Of a stretch of DNA of 64,000 bases, positions 45,768 through 54,728 are shown in pieces. The notes under the pieces were generated by a model. It had not been told where the DNA came from. It did no database searches and saw only the letters and a list, made by a program, of their open reading frames with translations. The DNA is from Campylobacteraceae bacterium. Its GTDB lineage: Bacteria; Campylobacterota; Campylobacteria; Campylobacterales; Sulfurovaceae. Where the stretch lies: the NCBI GenBank assembly GCA_027063105.1, contig JAMOSL010000028.1, forward strand, positions 1 to 64,000, written 5' to 3'. Position 1 is the first letter of the stretch. Each line of letters begins with the position of its first letter. Position numbers and translations under genes: made by a program.

Positions 45768-46373
45768 TTATTTAATAACTATTTTAGCTTTTTTCATTAG
45801 ATTTTTAGAGAATTTTTGTTGTCTTATTGTCATAATAATATACTCTTCAACCTTTTTAAATGTTAACTGTTTACCTTTTTTATCTTTAAATGCTTTTTTA
45901 TTTTTGTTATAAAACTTTTTTGCTTCAGTTTTGCTAACTTTAATAGATTTTAATTTTTTACTCATCCAATACTGAGCAGCCAATTTATTTTTTTCTGCTT
46001 TTGTTACTTCTTTTCTTGAACGAACTTCAATTAAAGTTGTAGCAGCTAAATTTTTTACAATTTCTTCTCTTTGTTTTTTAGGTAATCTATCAAAATCTTT
46101 TATTTTCCCTTTTGTAGCTATCTTCAGAAATTTATCGGCTTTAATTTTTCTTATATTATAACCATTCACTGTTCCAATAATTGCTTTACCTGAACGAGAT
46201 TTATGTTGTACAACTTTTGGTTTTGCACCAACATTTAAATTATCTAAATCAACCATATCACTACCATTACTAGAAGATGCACTTGATAAAAGACTATTTT
46301 TTAGCTCATCAGCATAGCTCAAAGAGCTTACTGCTAATGATATAACTAGAGTTATTATTACTTTTTTTACCAT
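45768..46373 (-). CDS. SurA/PEB4-like periplasmic protein without a PPIase domain
   Basis: 201 aa from the ATG at 46373 (MVKKVIITLVISLAVSSLSYA, a signal peptide); a longer reading from 46400 would overlap the previous gene. The mature part is lysine-rich and resembles the SurA-N chaperone region (IGTVNGYNIRKIKADKFL; LPKKQREEIVKNLAATTLIEV; a final helix VEEYIIMTIRQQKFSKNL) but lacks the parvulin domain between the halves. Likely a chaperone-only relative of the upstream gene, whose stop is 1 bp away. Confidence 0.72.
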   Translation of the reverse strand: MVKKVIITLVISLAVSSLSYADELKNSLLSSASSSNGSDMVDLDNLNVGAKPKVVQHKSRSGKAIIGTVNGYNIRKIKADKFLKIATKGKIKDFDRLPKKQREEIVKNLAATTLIEVRSRKEVTKAEKNKLAAQYWMSKKLKSIKVSKTEAKKFYNKNKKAFKDKKGKQLTFKKVEEYIIMTIRQQKFSKNLMKKAKIVIK

Positions 46374-46374
46374 A

Positions 46375-47232
46375 CTACTTTTTCTTCTCTTCAACTTCAA
46401 CTTTTGCTGTTTCTGTATAAGTTACTTTTGCTTTAGATTTAAGCTCTTTAGCTACTTCTGTTAATTTATCTTGAAATTGTTTTTGTTTTAAAGATTGAAT
46501 AATTTTATCTTTTACATCTTTATATAAAATAACTGAACTGTCTTGTGTATTCTCAAGATAAATAATATGGAAACCAAATTGAGTTTTTACTGGAACTAAA
46601 GTAATTTCACCTTTTTTAAGTTTAAATACTGCTTCATCAAATTCTGGTACCATTTGACCTTTAGCAAAACTTCCAAGATCTCCACCTTTTGTACTAGTTG
46701 GTCCTTTAGATTCAGCTTTTGCTAACTCTATAAATTTATTTTTAAGCTCATTTCCCTTAAGAGATTTTAATTTTTCAATAACATCTTTAGCTGTTTTTTC
46801 ATCTGGAACTAAAATATGTCTAGCATGAACTGTTGCTGGAACTTTAAATTTATCTGGATTTTTTGTATAGAAATCTTTTGATTCACTATCACTTACAAGT
46901 GCATTTTCCATCTGTTTTTTCATCCATAAACTAACAAGTAATTCATCTTGAAGTTTTTCTAAATTTTCTTTAAATTCAGCACTTTTTTCTATACCATCTT
47001 TTTTACTAGCTTTTAAAAATAAAACTCTTTCAACTAATCTTTCTGTAACCATTTTTTGTTGATTTGCAGGTAACTGTTCAAAAGATGCTTGAGGTGCTGT
47101 AGCTTTTACAAATGACTGTGCATCTTGTTTTGTAATATTTTTTCCATCAACTGTAGCTAAAACATCAGATGCTACTAAACCACTAATCATCATTGTTGCA
47201 GTAATTGCTGATATTTGTATCAATTTTTTCAT
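46375..47232 (-). CDS. Periplasmic parvulin-type peptidyl-prolyl isomerase (PEB4/SurA-like)
   Basis: 285 aa. A signal peptide (MKKLIQISAITATMMISGLVA) is followed by a SurA-N region (DVLATVDGKNITKQDAQSF) and a rotamase domain at about residues 134-235 with VHARHILVPDEKTA, GGDLGSFAKGQMVPEFDEAV and QFGFHIIYL. It helps fold outer membrane proteins. Comparable to Campylobacter PEB4 (Cj0596), also located between nth and fba. A TATAAT at 47268-47273 is a likely -10 on its strand. Confidence 0.92.
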   Translation of the reverse strand: MKKLIQISAITATMMISGLVASDVLATVDGKNITKQDAQSFVKATAPQASFEQLPANQQKMVTERLVERVLFLKASKKDGIEKSAEFKENLEKLQDELLVSLWMKKQMENALVSDSESKDFYTKNPDKFKVPATVHARHILVPDEKTAKDVIEKLKSLKGNELKNKFIELAKAESKGPTSTKGGDLGSFAKGQMVPEFDEAVFKLKKGEITLVPVKTQFGFHIIYLENTQDSSVILYKDVKDKIIQSLKQKQFQDKLTEVAKELKSKAKVTYTETAKVEVEEKKK

Positions 47233-47267
47233 ATTTTTGAACCTTTATATAAGTTTATTTGATTATG

Positions 47268-47273
47268 ATTATA
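47268..47273 (-). promoter_or_regulatory. Candidate -10 element for the peb4-like gene
   Basis: Minus-strand TATAAT about 36 bp before the ATG in the divergent gap between this gene and nth. No convincing -35. Confidence 0.45.
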
Positions 47274-47340
47274 TCTCTGATTAGTAAATCGTTTATTAAC
47301 CATTTATCAGATATTTTATTCTAAAAAAGTGATAACAATA

Positions 47341-47991
47341 ATGACAATAGTAAAGAGTTCTACAAAAAAAGAAATTGAAGCAATTAAAGATATATTCTTA
47401 GTTAATTACCCTAATAGTGTAAGTGAATTAAATTATAATAGTCTATATGAACTTATAGTTAGTGTAATGCTATCCGCTCAATGTACTGATAAAAGAGTTA
47501 ATATTATAACTCCTAATATTTTTAAAGCCTATCCAGATATTCATTCTTTATCTACTGCATCTTTAGATGATATAAAAGAATATATAAATAGTTGTTCTTT
47601 TTTCAATAATAAGGCAAAAAATTTAATAAAAATGGCACAAAAAGTTATAGAAGATTTTAATGGAGAGATACCTTTAACACAAAAAGAATTAATGACTTTA
47701 GCAGGAGTTGGTCAAAAAACTGCAAATGTTGTTAGAATAGAGTATATGGAAGCAAATGTGATGGCAGTTGATACTCATGTATTTAGAGTAGCTCATAGAT
47801 TAGGATTAAGTAATGCTACGACTGCTACAAAGGTAGAAGATGAGTTAACTAAAAAATTTAAAACAGAGTTGCATATTTTACATCAAGCAATGGTTCTATT
47901 TGGACGCTATAGATGTAAAGCTATAAGTCCAGATTGTGAAAATTGCTTTATGGAAAATTATTGTAAAAGTAAAGCTAGATTTAAAGTTTAA
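47341..47991 (+). CDS. nth: Endonuclease III
   Basis: 216 aa from the ATG at 47341; a GTG 12 nt earlier is the alternative and neither has a strong ribosome site. Base-excision DNA glycosylase/AP lyase. The helix-hairpin-helix LTLAGVGQKTANVV has the catalytic lysine, VDTHVFRVAHR the catalytic aspartate, and the C-terminal cysteines C-x6-C-x2-C-x5-C bind the 4Fe-4S cluster. Confidence 0.95.
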   Translation: MTIVKSSTKKEIEAIKDIFLVNYPNSVSELNYNSLYELIVSVMLSAQCTDKRVNIITPNIFKAYPDIHSLSTASLDDIKEYINSCSFFNNKAKNLIKMAQKVIEDFNGEIPLTQKELMTLAGVGQKTANVVRIEYMEANVMAVDTHVFRVAHRLGLSNATTATKVEDELTKKFKTELHILHQAMVLFGRYRCKAISPDCENCFMENYCKSKARFKV

Positions 47992-48095
47992 AATTAGAGA
48001 TTCTTTAACATATCACTAAATCCATATTAAGCATTCCATAAAACCTATTTAGGCCTACTCATAATTAATTATTTTTATATTCATAAGTGATAAAA

Positions 48096-49460
48096 TCATA
48101 ACCACCAAACCCTGAATTTTCTTCCTTTTATTTTACCCTTTTTTAATCCATCAAATGCATTTCTAATGCTTCTTTTATCTATTGCTACAAAAGATTTAGA
48201 ATCAAAAATATCTATTTTTCCAATTTGTTCACCTGATATGCCAATATCTTTGCTTAATGCACCTAAAATATCACCTGCTCTTACTTTATTCTTTTTGCCA
48301 CCATCTATACAGATAGTAGAATATGTAGATTCCATAATAAATTTTCGATCTATTGATATTTTATTAATATCTCTTTTTTCTATATTTTTAGCTACATCAA
48401 ATAGTTTGTCTTTCTCTCTATTTGTATATAAAGTTATAGCTTTACCTCTTGCTCCTGCTCTTGCTGTTCTACCTATTCTATGAGTATAAACTTCATCACC
48501 ATGTGGTATATCATAATTTATTACTAATTCTATATTTTTAACATCAAGTCCCCTAGATGCAACATCAGTAGCAACTAAAACAGCTATTGAACCATTTGCA
48601 AACATTAAGAGAGCTTCTTCTCTCTCTCTCTGATCTAAGTCGCCTTGTAAGTCCATAGCTGAAAAGTTCTTTTCTCTTAGGAAATCAGTTAACTCAATAG
48701 TCTCTATCTTCGTATTACAGAATACTAAAGCAGTTTTTGGTTTATATGATTTAAATAATTTTATTAAAGCTTCAGTTTTTGAAGATTTTTCAATTTCATA
48801 GGCTACCTCTTCAATTGCTAATACTTCATGCGTTGTATCTGCTTTAATTGTTGTAGGTTCTGTTAATATCTCTTTAGCTAATTTTTGAATATTAGGAGGA
48901 TATGTAGCAGAAAATAACATAGTATGTCTTTTTTTCGGAATATTAGATATGATTTTTTTAATTTCATCATAAAATCCCATATCAACCATTCTATCAGCTT
49001 CATCTAGTACTAAAGTATTAATATCTTTTAGATAGATTGTTTCTCTTGATAAGTGGTCTTGGATTCTACCAGCTGTACCAACTAGAATATGTCCACCTTG
49101 TTCTAATGATGCCATTTGTGGACGCATAGGTGTACCACCACATAGAGTTAATATTTTTAGATTGTTTTTATATCTCGCGATGGAACGCAACTCTTTTGCT
49201 ACTTGGTCTGCCAATTCTCTTGTGGGACATAAGATCAAAGTTTGGGGATTTCTATTTTTAGTATCTATTTTTTCAATAATTGGAATACCAAAACTAGCAG
49301 TTTTTCCAGAGCCAGTTTTGGCTTGGGCTATAATATCTTTTCCATCAAGTAGTATAGGTATAGTAGCCTCTTGAATTGCTGTCATAGTTGTATATTCTAG
49401 CTGTTCTAAATTCTTAATAAGTTCCGATGATAGGGAGGTAATAGTGTTAAATTTTTTCAT
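48096..49460 (-). CDS. dbpA: ATP-dependent RNA helicase DbpA
   Basis: 454 aa. DEAD-box motifs in order: Q motif (TTMTAIQEATIPILLDG), AKTGSGKTASFG, PTRELA, GTAGRIQDHL, DEAD, SAT, VATDVASRGLD and HRIGRTARAG. The last 75 residues form the DbpA RNA-binding RRM-like domain (KVRAGDILGALSKDIGI … SFVAIDKRSIRNAFDGL), which binds hairpin 92 of 23S rRNA. Works in 50S assembly. Confidence 0.94.
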   Translation of the reverse strand: MKKFNTITSLSSELIKNLEQLEYTTMTAIQEATIPILLDGKDIIAQAKTGSGKTASFGIPIIEKIDTKNRNPQTLILCPTRELADQVAKELRSIARYKNNLKILTLCGGTPMRPQMASLEQGGHILVGTAGRIQDHLSRETIYLKDINTLVLDEADRMVDMGFYDEIKKIISNIPKKRHTMLFSATYPPNIQKLAKEILTEPTTIKADTTHEVLAIEEVAYEIEKSSKTEALIKLFKSYKPKTALVFCNTKIETIELTDFLREKNFSAMDLQGDLDQREREEALLMFANGSIAVLVATDVASRGLDVKNIELVINYDIPHGDEVYTHRIGRTARAGARGKAITLYTNREKDKLFDVAKNIEKRDINKISIDRKFIMESTYSTICIDGGKKNKVRAGDILGALSKDIGISGEQIGKIDIFDSKSFVAIDKRSIRNAFDGLKKGKIKGRKFRVWWL

Positions 49461-49478
49461 GCAAAAGTCTACACTAAC

Positions 49479-50384
49479 TTATCTATTATTAAGTTGAAGT
49501 TCAATTCTCTCTTTTAGTTGTATTAATTCTAATGCTGTTACGTCTTTAAATTGTGAGTTATTAAAAGTATTCTGTCTTTTTGCCAACCTTCTAGTATTTA
49601 TTATTATTTTTTCTTCTAACATGTTTATATCTAATCTTCCATCAAAATAATCTAATGTCTCTTTTATTCCTATAGATTTCATAGAATTAGGTGAACGATT
49701 ATATTTTTTTTCAAGATATGCTACTTCATCAATTAAACCTGTTTCTATCATTTTCTTAGTTCTTATTTTTATTCTTTCACGCAAAATATCTCTATCTGTA
49801 TTAATAGAATATATAGGCAACTTACCTATAATTGTAGATTTTGGTGGATTGTCTCTAAAATAATCTGTTGGGCTTTGAGTTGTTGATAGATATATACTTA
49901 ATGCTTTTTCTATTCTATACTTATCATTAGGAAAGATTCCTGCCATGTATTTATTATCTACATTTACCATCATTTGATACATTTGTGGCATTTCATATTT
50001 TAAAAGATCAGCTACTTCCTCTTTTGTCTCTTGTGAAATAGTGGGAAAAGAAGATATACCATCTATTAGGCTTTTTAAATAGAAACTCGTTCCACCTACT
50101 ATTATTAAATTTTTGTTTTTGTTTTTAGCTTTATTATATATTTTTTTATAAAGTTTTATAAATATAGTAACATCAAAAGCTTCATTGGGATAGATTAAAT
50201 CTATTCCATAATGTTCTATGCCATCTCTCTCTTCTATTGTAGGCTTTGCTGATACAATATCTATCTCTTGGTATATAGATAAAGAGTCAAGAGATAAGAT
50301 GATGGCATTAAACTTTTTTGCAATATCAATTGATAACTGAGTTTTTCCAGAGGCAGTTGAACCTATAATTGCTATTTGTCTGAT
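49479..50384 (-). CDS. miaA: tRNA dimethylallyltransferase, no canonical start codon visible
   Basis: About 301 aa if translation starts at the ATC at 50384. Adds a dimethylallyl group to A37 of tRNAs. Features: P-loop IAIIGSTASGKTQLSI, LSLDSLSIYQEIDIVSAKPT, IIVGGTSFYLKSLIDG, and the C-terminal half with DKYRIEKALSIY, MKSIGIKETLDYF and INTRRLAKRQNTF. Between the in-frame TAG of the upstream gene (50397-50399) and the P-loop the codons are AAA GCA TTA GAT ATC AGA CAA ATA: no ATG, GTG or TTG. The first ATG (49991) would remove the P-loop. Start by ATC/ATA, stop readthrough, or a sequence error are possible. Confidence 0.85.
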   Translation of the reverse strand: MRQIAIIGSTASGKTQLSIDIAKKFNAIILSLDSLSIYQEIDIVSAKPTIEERDGIEHYGIDLIYPNEAFDVTIFIKLYKKIYNKAKNKNKNLIIVGGTSFYLKSLIDGISSFPTISQETKEEVADLLKYEMPQMYQMMVNVDNKYMAGIFPNDKYRIEKALSIYLSTTQSPTDYFRDNPPKSTIIGKLPIYSINTDRDILRERIKIRTKKMIETGLIDEVAYLEKKYNRSPNSMKSIGIKETLDYFDGRLDINMLEEKIIINTRRLAKRQNTFNNSQFKDVTALELIQLKERIELQLNNR

Positions 50385-50396
50385 ATCTAATGCTTT

Positions 50397-51215
50397 CTAG
50401 TTTGGGTTTACTAAATAATAACTTCCCATAAAGAAGATAGGTATTAATATAAAATATTTAATTGCAACAGCTGTAAAACTAACAACTTGACAACCTGTAC
50501 AAGATATAACTTTACTTGCTTCATATTTAGCATAAGCTAAATATCCGATTGTTAATAGAAATGTCATTATTGTTGCAAAAATTCCATAATGATATAATGT
50601 TTCTAAAGTCTCTTTTTTCAAAGAAAATAATGGAGTAAATAGAGTTAGTCCTTGAAAGAATAGAAGTTTATTAATTGCACTTTTAAAATATTCTCTTTTT
50701 GAGAAGTTACTATCTGAATTAAATTCACCTTTAGCACCGTTTATTGATAATTTCTTTTCTACCATTTTTCTATGTTTTCTATCTAGTTTATTTGCAAAAG
50801 TTCCACCGAATGTATAATCAAATTTTCTTTGAAGAAGATAACTAAAGTGACCAGAGACAGTCATTGAGTGTTGTTTCCCCATTCTATCTTGATATATAAA
50901 TGTAATTTGTTCATGTCGAGGTATCTCTTCTTCTATATCTGGCATATATAATGATGTCTCAGAGGAGATAGTTTTTCCTGCTGTTTTAAGTATTCTAGGA
51001 TTACAAAAGGTATGCCATTCACCATGCGTATCTTTTGCAACAACAACAGATATCGGAATAGCTATCTGAATTGCAGCTAAACCTTCAGTGTCATTTGCCT
51101 CAATAGTTTCTTTCATATCTTGGACAAGTTCATCTACCTCATCATTAAATTTTCTTACATCAGTTGATAGAATATTTATTCTTTCATCAGGGTAACGAAT
51201 AAGCTCTTGTATCAT
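50397..51215 (-). CDS. Degenerate peptide deformylase-like protein with membrane tail
   Basis: 272 aa. Residues 1-150 align with peptide deformylase (RYPDERINILSTDV at the start; motif 1 GLAAIQ at 45-50), but motif 2, normally EGCLS, reads ETSLY (86-90) and motif 3, normally QHExDH, reads QRKFDY (129-134). The metal-binding cysteine, both histidines and the catalytic glutamate are therefore all replaced. Residues 175-272 hold about three hydrophobic helices with a CTGC motif. Likely a non-enzymatic membrane protein. Its stop is in frame with miaA, 12 bp before miaA's presumed start. Confidence 0.75.
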   Translation of the reverse strand: MIQELIRYPDERINILSTDVRKFNDEVDELVQDMKETIEANDTEGLAAIQIAIPISVVVAKDTHGEWHTFCNPRILKTAGKTISSETSLYMPDIEEEIPRHEQITFIYQDRMGKQHSMTVSGHFSYLLQRKFDYTFGGTFANKLDRKHRKMVEKKLSINGAKGEFNSDSNFSKREYFKSAINKLLFFQGLTLFTPLFSLKKETLETLYHYGIFATIMTFLLTIGYLAYAKYEASKVISCTGCQVVSFTAVAIKYFILIPIFFMGSYYLVNPN

Positions 51216-51315
51216 TAAAATAGTCCTTAGTTGTAGAAGTTATAGTAAACTTATTTTAAAACTAAATAGCTTAAAATATTGAATTTAAAAAAAAGTCTTA
51301 TTATATTTAGAAGAT

Positions 51316-51340
51316 GAATATCCCTAAAAAAGAGATATTC
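51316..51340 (-). terminator. Hairpin after the 55-aa gene
   Basis: GAATATC...GATATTC stem of 10 bp with one mismatch and an A5 loop; a T8 run follows only about 20 nt further on the minus strand. Weak terminator candidate. Confidence 0.4.
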
Positions 51341-51346
51341 TTGATT

Positions 51347-51514
51347 TTAGTGGTGACTCTTTAGAATAAGAATAGTCATTCTAATATTAATAGCAACAAA
51401 TCTAACTAATTGCCATAAAACACAAGTTCTTAAAAATTTTGCTCCACCTAAAGGTATCATTGTCCCAAATTGAGGACTATATGGTTCTATATGATTTACA
51501 TGTTTTTTTGACAC
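51347..51514 (-). CDS. 55-aa basic protein, GTG start
   Basis: Small gene. GTG at 51514 is preceded by AGGAG with 5-nt spacing. The product reads MSKKHVNHIEPYSPQFGTMI then a short hydrophobic-basic C-terminal half with FLRTCVLWQLVRFVAIN. One amphipathic or membrane-bound helix is likely. It follows the SQR-like gene on the same strand, separated by a hairpin. I do not recognise the family. A strong ribosome site plus full use of the gap makes it credible. Confidence 0.68.
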   Translation of the reverse strand: MSKKHVNHIEPYSPQFGTMIPLGGAKFLRTCVLWQLVRFVAINIRMTILILKSHH

Positions 51515-51548
51515 TTTATCTCCTAATTATTTTAATTATTTTAATAAA

Positions 51549-51565
51549 CAGAGGAAAAACCTCTG
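51549..51565 (-). terminator. Hairpin after the SQR-like gene
   Basis: CAGAGG / CCTCTG stem with an A5/T5 loop, then TTTATT on the minus strand. It may terminate or attenuate transcription into the 55-aa gene. Confidence 0.55.
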
Positions 51566-51590
51566 CATAGCATATTATATAAGACAACTC

Positions 51591-53060
51591 TTATTCAGGA
51601 ATTAAAGTCCATCCTGGTTTAAGTTTTGCTTTCCATATAAATAAATGGTGAAGAATATGCTTAACCCAGTGAGCAGCAAGTCCTAATTCTCCAGTTGTAC
51701 CATTAAGGTCTCTACCAACTCCTGGATATTTTTCAAAATCTGGAACGATTGGGAAAACAGTCATAGCAGCAGCAGTACCAGTAAATAGACCTTTACCTGC
51801 AGATGCAACACAAGCAGCACCCATTTCTGACATACAAGCAGTATGTGTAGGTTCAGTAGATTTACCTTTTATCATATCAAGAATACTTAAAGCAACTGCT
51901 TTACCCATCATCGCTGATGGCATACCAGTTCTTGGTGGTGTAGGGTTGATAGGAGTTCCATTTGGTGAACTCATTGGTTTAGAAATTAAATGTGGAGGTG
52001 CGAAAGCAATTCCTACAGCAAATACATTTCCATAATCTGGGTTTTGAAGAGTTCGTGGCCAGTCAGAAGCTTTCCAATTTTCATAAGCACCAGCATTATA
52101 ATTTGCATCAACTTTCATAAATCCATTAGGAGCAAATACTTTACTTGTAATATCACTTCCATCTTTAGCGATAGCTTTTAAGCCAACACCTGCGAATGGT
52201 GGAATAAGCATAGCAAAATCAAATTCTTGTTCATCCATAGTTCCATCAAGAGACTCATAAGTTACCTTACCAGCTTCAACTTTATTAACATGAGCACCAA
52301 TAATCCAATCCATACCTCTTTCAGCATATAAAGATTCAGCAAATACTTTACTTGAAGTTGCAAATCCACCCATTTTAAAGTGAAGTCCACCCATACCAAA
52401 GTCACCAAGAAATGATTCATTTGTAATAAATGTAATATCTGCCATATCTCTAACACCCTCTGATTTGAGTTTATGTTCAATATTAAAGATATATTCAAAT
52501 GCAGCACCTTGACAAGTACACATACCATGACCTGTACCAATTAGGAATGCTTGTCTTTCACCGTTTCTCATTTTTTCAATACAAGAATCTAATTCGTGAC
52601 TTGCATGATCTGCATGGTCTGCTGTACATACGGATACTGTATGTTCTCCAAGGTTAGAACCTTCACCAAGACCTGGAGTTGCACCAAAGTTTAATTTTGG
52701 TCCAGTTGCATTAATAAGATAATCATAAGTTAGCTCTTCAGTTGTGCCACTTTTTTCTTCATCTGTATACTCAATAACAATATATGGAGTATCCGAATCA
52801 GCTTTACCTTCTGGATGAATTCCTAGAGCTTTAGCTTGTCTATAATCAATACCTGCTTTTTTATATACAGGAGCTAGAGGAAATACTACCTCTTCAGCTG
52901 ACATCTCTCCAACACCTACCCAGATGTTTGATGGAATCCAGTTCCAGTTACTATTAGGTGTCACAACAACAACCTCATGTTTTTTACCAAGCATATCTTT
53001 TATGAATGTAGCAGCTGTATGTCCTGAAACACCACCACCCATTATTACTACTCTTGCCAT
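51591..53060 (-). CDS. Sulfide:quinone oxidoreductase-like FAD flavoprotein
   Basis: 489 aa. Glutathione-reductase fold: FAD site VVIMGGGVSGHTAATF (residues 4-19), SNWNWIPSNIWVGVGEM, and YLINATGPKLNFG. Candidate redox cysteines are C145, C160, C181, C183, C409 and C417; SQR enzymes need two or three. The C-terminus has an amphipathic, basic part (HILHHLFIWKAKLKPGW) suited to membrane contact. It probably passes electrons from sulfide to quinone; the long form fits the type III/VI groups seen in sulfur-oxidising Campylobacterota, but the type is not certain. AAGGATAG precedes the ATG. Confidence 0.85.
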   Translation of the reverse strand: MARVVIMGGGVSGHTAATFIKDMLGKKHEVVVVTPNSNWNWIPSNIWVGVGEMSAEEVVFPLAPVYKKAGIDYRQAKALGIHPEGKADSDTPYIVIEYTDEEKSGTTEELTYDYLINATGPKLNFGATPGLGEGSNLGEHTVSVCTADHADHASHELDSCIEKMRNGERQAFLIGTGHGMCTCQGAAFEYIFNIEHKLKSEGVRDMADITFITNESFLGDFGMGGLHFKMGGFATSSKVFAESLYAERGMDWIIGAHVNKVEAGKVTYESLDGTMDEQEFDFAMLIPPFAGVGLKAIAKDGSDITSKVFAPNGFMKVDANYNAGAYENWKASDWPRTLQNPDYGNVFAVGIAFAPPHLISKPMSSPNGTPINPTPPRTGMPSAMMGKAVALSILDMIKGKSTEPTHTACMSEMGAACVASAGKGLFTGTAAAMTVFPIVPDFEKYPGVGRDLNGTTGELGLAAHWVKHILHHLFIWKAKLKPGWTLIPE

Positions 53061-53222
53061 GGCTATCCTTTCTTCAATAAAATTTATCTATTTTGTATTC
53101 TAAGACAATTTACTTTAATAAGAAGTTAAATTTTATAATTCTTTTATAATGATTATCAGTTATTATATTAAGGATAAATAGTTATTATAGTTATGAAATT
53201 ATTTATATAGTAGGAGCTAACT

Positions 53223-54728
53223 TTGAAACTTTTAATATCTTTTTTAATACTTTTTGTAATATTAATTCAATCCTCAACTTTACAACTTAGTATATCATCT
53301 TCACCATCAAGAGTAAATCCTCTGTTAGCAACAGACTCTGCTAGTTCGGAAATTGCAGATTGGATATTCAATGGATTAGTAAAATTTGATAAAGATGGTA
53401 ATATTATTGGAGATTTGGCAAAGAAATTTTACTTTGAAAATAATACAACTTTAGTTTTTGAACTTAGAAAAGGAATCAAATGGCATGATGGAGAAATATT
53501 TGATGCTGAAGATATTCTTTATACTTTTAATCTTCTAAAGTCTCCAAAATTATTAACTCCTTACAAGGATAACTTCAAATATATTAAATCAGTTGAAATT
53601 ATAAATTTATATAAAATAAAAGTAGTATATAAAGAGGCATATTTTAAAGCATTAAGTATATGGATGATGGGTATTTTACCAGAGCATCTGTGGAAAAATG
53701 AAAATAATCCTATGACATCTAAACTTAATAAAATGCCTATAGGTACAGGTTCTTATATGCTAAAAAAGGCATTTAAAGTAAATGAAAAAATTATACTAGA
53801 AGCCAATCCAGATTATTTACCACATAAGCCAAATATAGATACTATCAAATATAATTATATAGGAGATACCTCAACTGAATTCATTACATTAAAGGCAAAG
53901 AAATTAGATATAGGTTCATTAAATCCATTACAAATAAATAGACAACTTAATGATGATTTTAAAAGTTATTATAATATTATAGAACAACCATCACAATCTT
54001 ATACATATATGGGATTTAACTTAAGAAAAGAAAAGTTTAAAAATAAAAAAATTAGAGAAGCTCTAAATTATGCAATAGATAAACAAGAATTAATAGACCT
54101 ATTATTTTTCTCCCATGGTAAAATATGCAATGGTCCATTTATGCCGAATAGTCCTGTTTATCCTAATAATTATAAACCAAAAGGGTATAATCCAGAAAAA
54201 GCAAAAGAGATATTAAGAGAGTTAGGATTTACAAAAGATAATCCATTTAAATTTGAACTTATTACAAATACAGGAAATGATATTAGAATTAATGCATCGC
54301 AGATAATACAATATCAACTAGCTAAAGTTGGAATAAAAATGTCTATCAGAACAATGGAGTGGCAATCTTTTTTGAATACCGTCGTAATGCCTCATCAATT
54401 TGAAGCAGTTTTAATGGGTTGGAGTTTATCATTAATTCCTGATGCTCATAGTATTTGGCATAGTGAGGGAGATAAACAGGGAGGATTTAACTTTATAGGT
54501 TATCGCAATAAAATTGTAGATAATTTAATTATAAAATCTCAAAAGATAATAGATTCTATAAAATTTGCAAAAGAGTATCAGAAGATATTTAAATTAATAG
54601 CTAATGATACACCTTATATTTTCTTATATATTCCGAATAGCATAACCGTAGTTAATAAGAAAATAAAAGGTATTAATCCATCAGTAATAGGAATTATGCA
54701 TAATCAAATAGATTGGACTAAAGATTAG
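53223..54728 (+). CDS. ABC-transporter peptide/nickel-type solute-binding protein
   Basis: 501 aa, DppA/OppA/NikA class (SBP family 5). The start is TTG, supported by TAGGAG 7 nt upstream. A signal peptide (LLISFLILFVILIQSSTLQ) precedes the mature domain; typical patterns are ATDSASSEIADWIFNGLVKF, WHDGEIFDAEDILYTFNLL, RKGIKW, and GYNPEKAKEILRELGF. No lipobox cysteine is seen. No ABC permease or ATPase genes are beside it, so its partner is elsewhere. Divergent from the SQR-like gene. Confidence 0.88.
   Translation: MKLLISFLILFVILIQSSTLQLSISSSPSRVNPLLATDSASSEIADWIFNGLVKFDKDGNIIGDLAKKFYFENNTTLVFELRKGIKWHDGEIFDAEDILYTFNLLKSPKLLTPYKDNFKYIKSVEIINLYKIKVVYKEAYFKALSIWMMGILPEHLWKNENNPMTSKLNKMPIGTGSYMLKKAFKVNEKIILEANPDYLPHKPNIDTIKYNYIGDTSTEFITLKAKKLDIGSLNPLQINRQLNDDFKSYYNIIEQPSQSYTYMGFNLRKEKFKNKKIREALNYAIDKQELIDLLFFSHGKICNGPFMPNSPVYPNNYKPKGYNPEKAKEILRELGFTKDNPFKFELITNTGNDIRINASQIIQYQLAKVGIKMSIRTMEWQSFLNTVVMPHQFEAVLMGWSLSLIPDAHSIWHSEGDKQGGFNFIGYRNKIVDNLIIKSQKIIDSIKFAKEYQKIFKLIANDTPYIFLYIPNSITVVNKKIKGINPSVIGIMHNQIDWTKD

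Noticed and set aside
53145..53163. Fur-box-like sequence TATAATGATTATCAGTTAT between the SQR-like and solute-binding genes
   Set aside because: Only about 13 of 19 bases match the Fur consensus, which is expected in such AT-rich DNA; it also overlaps a possible -10 element.
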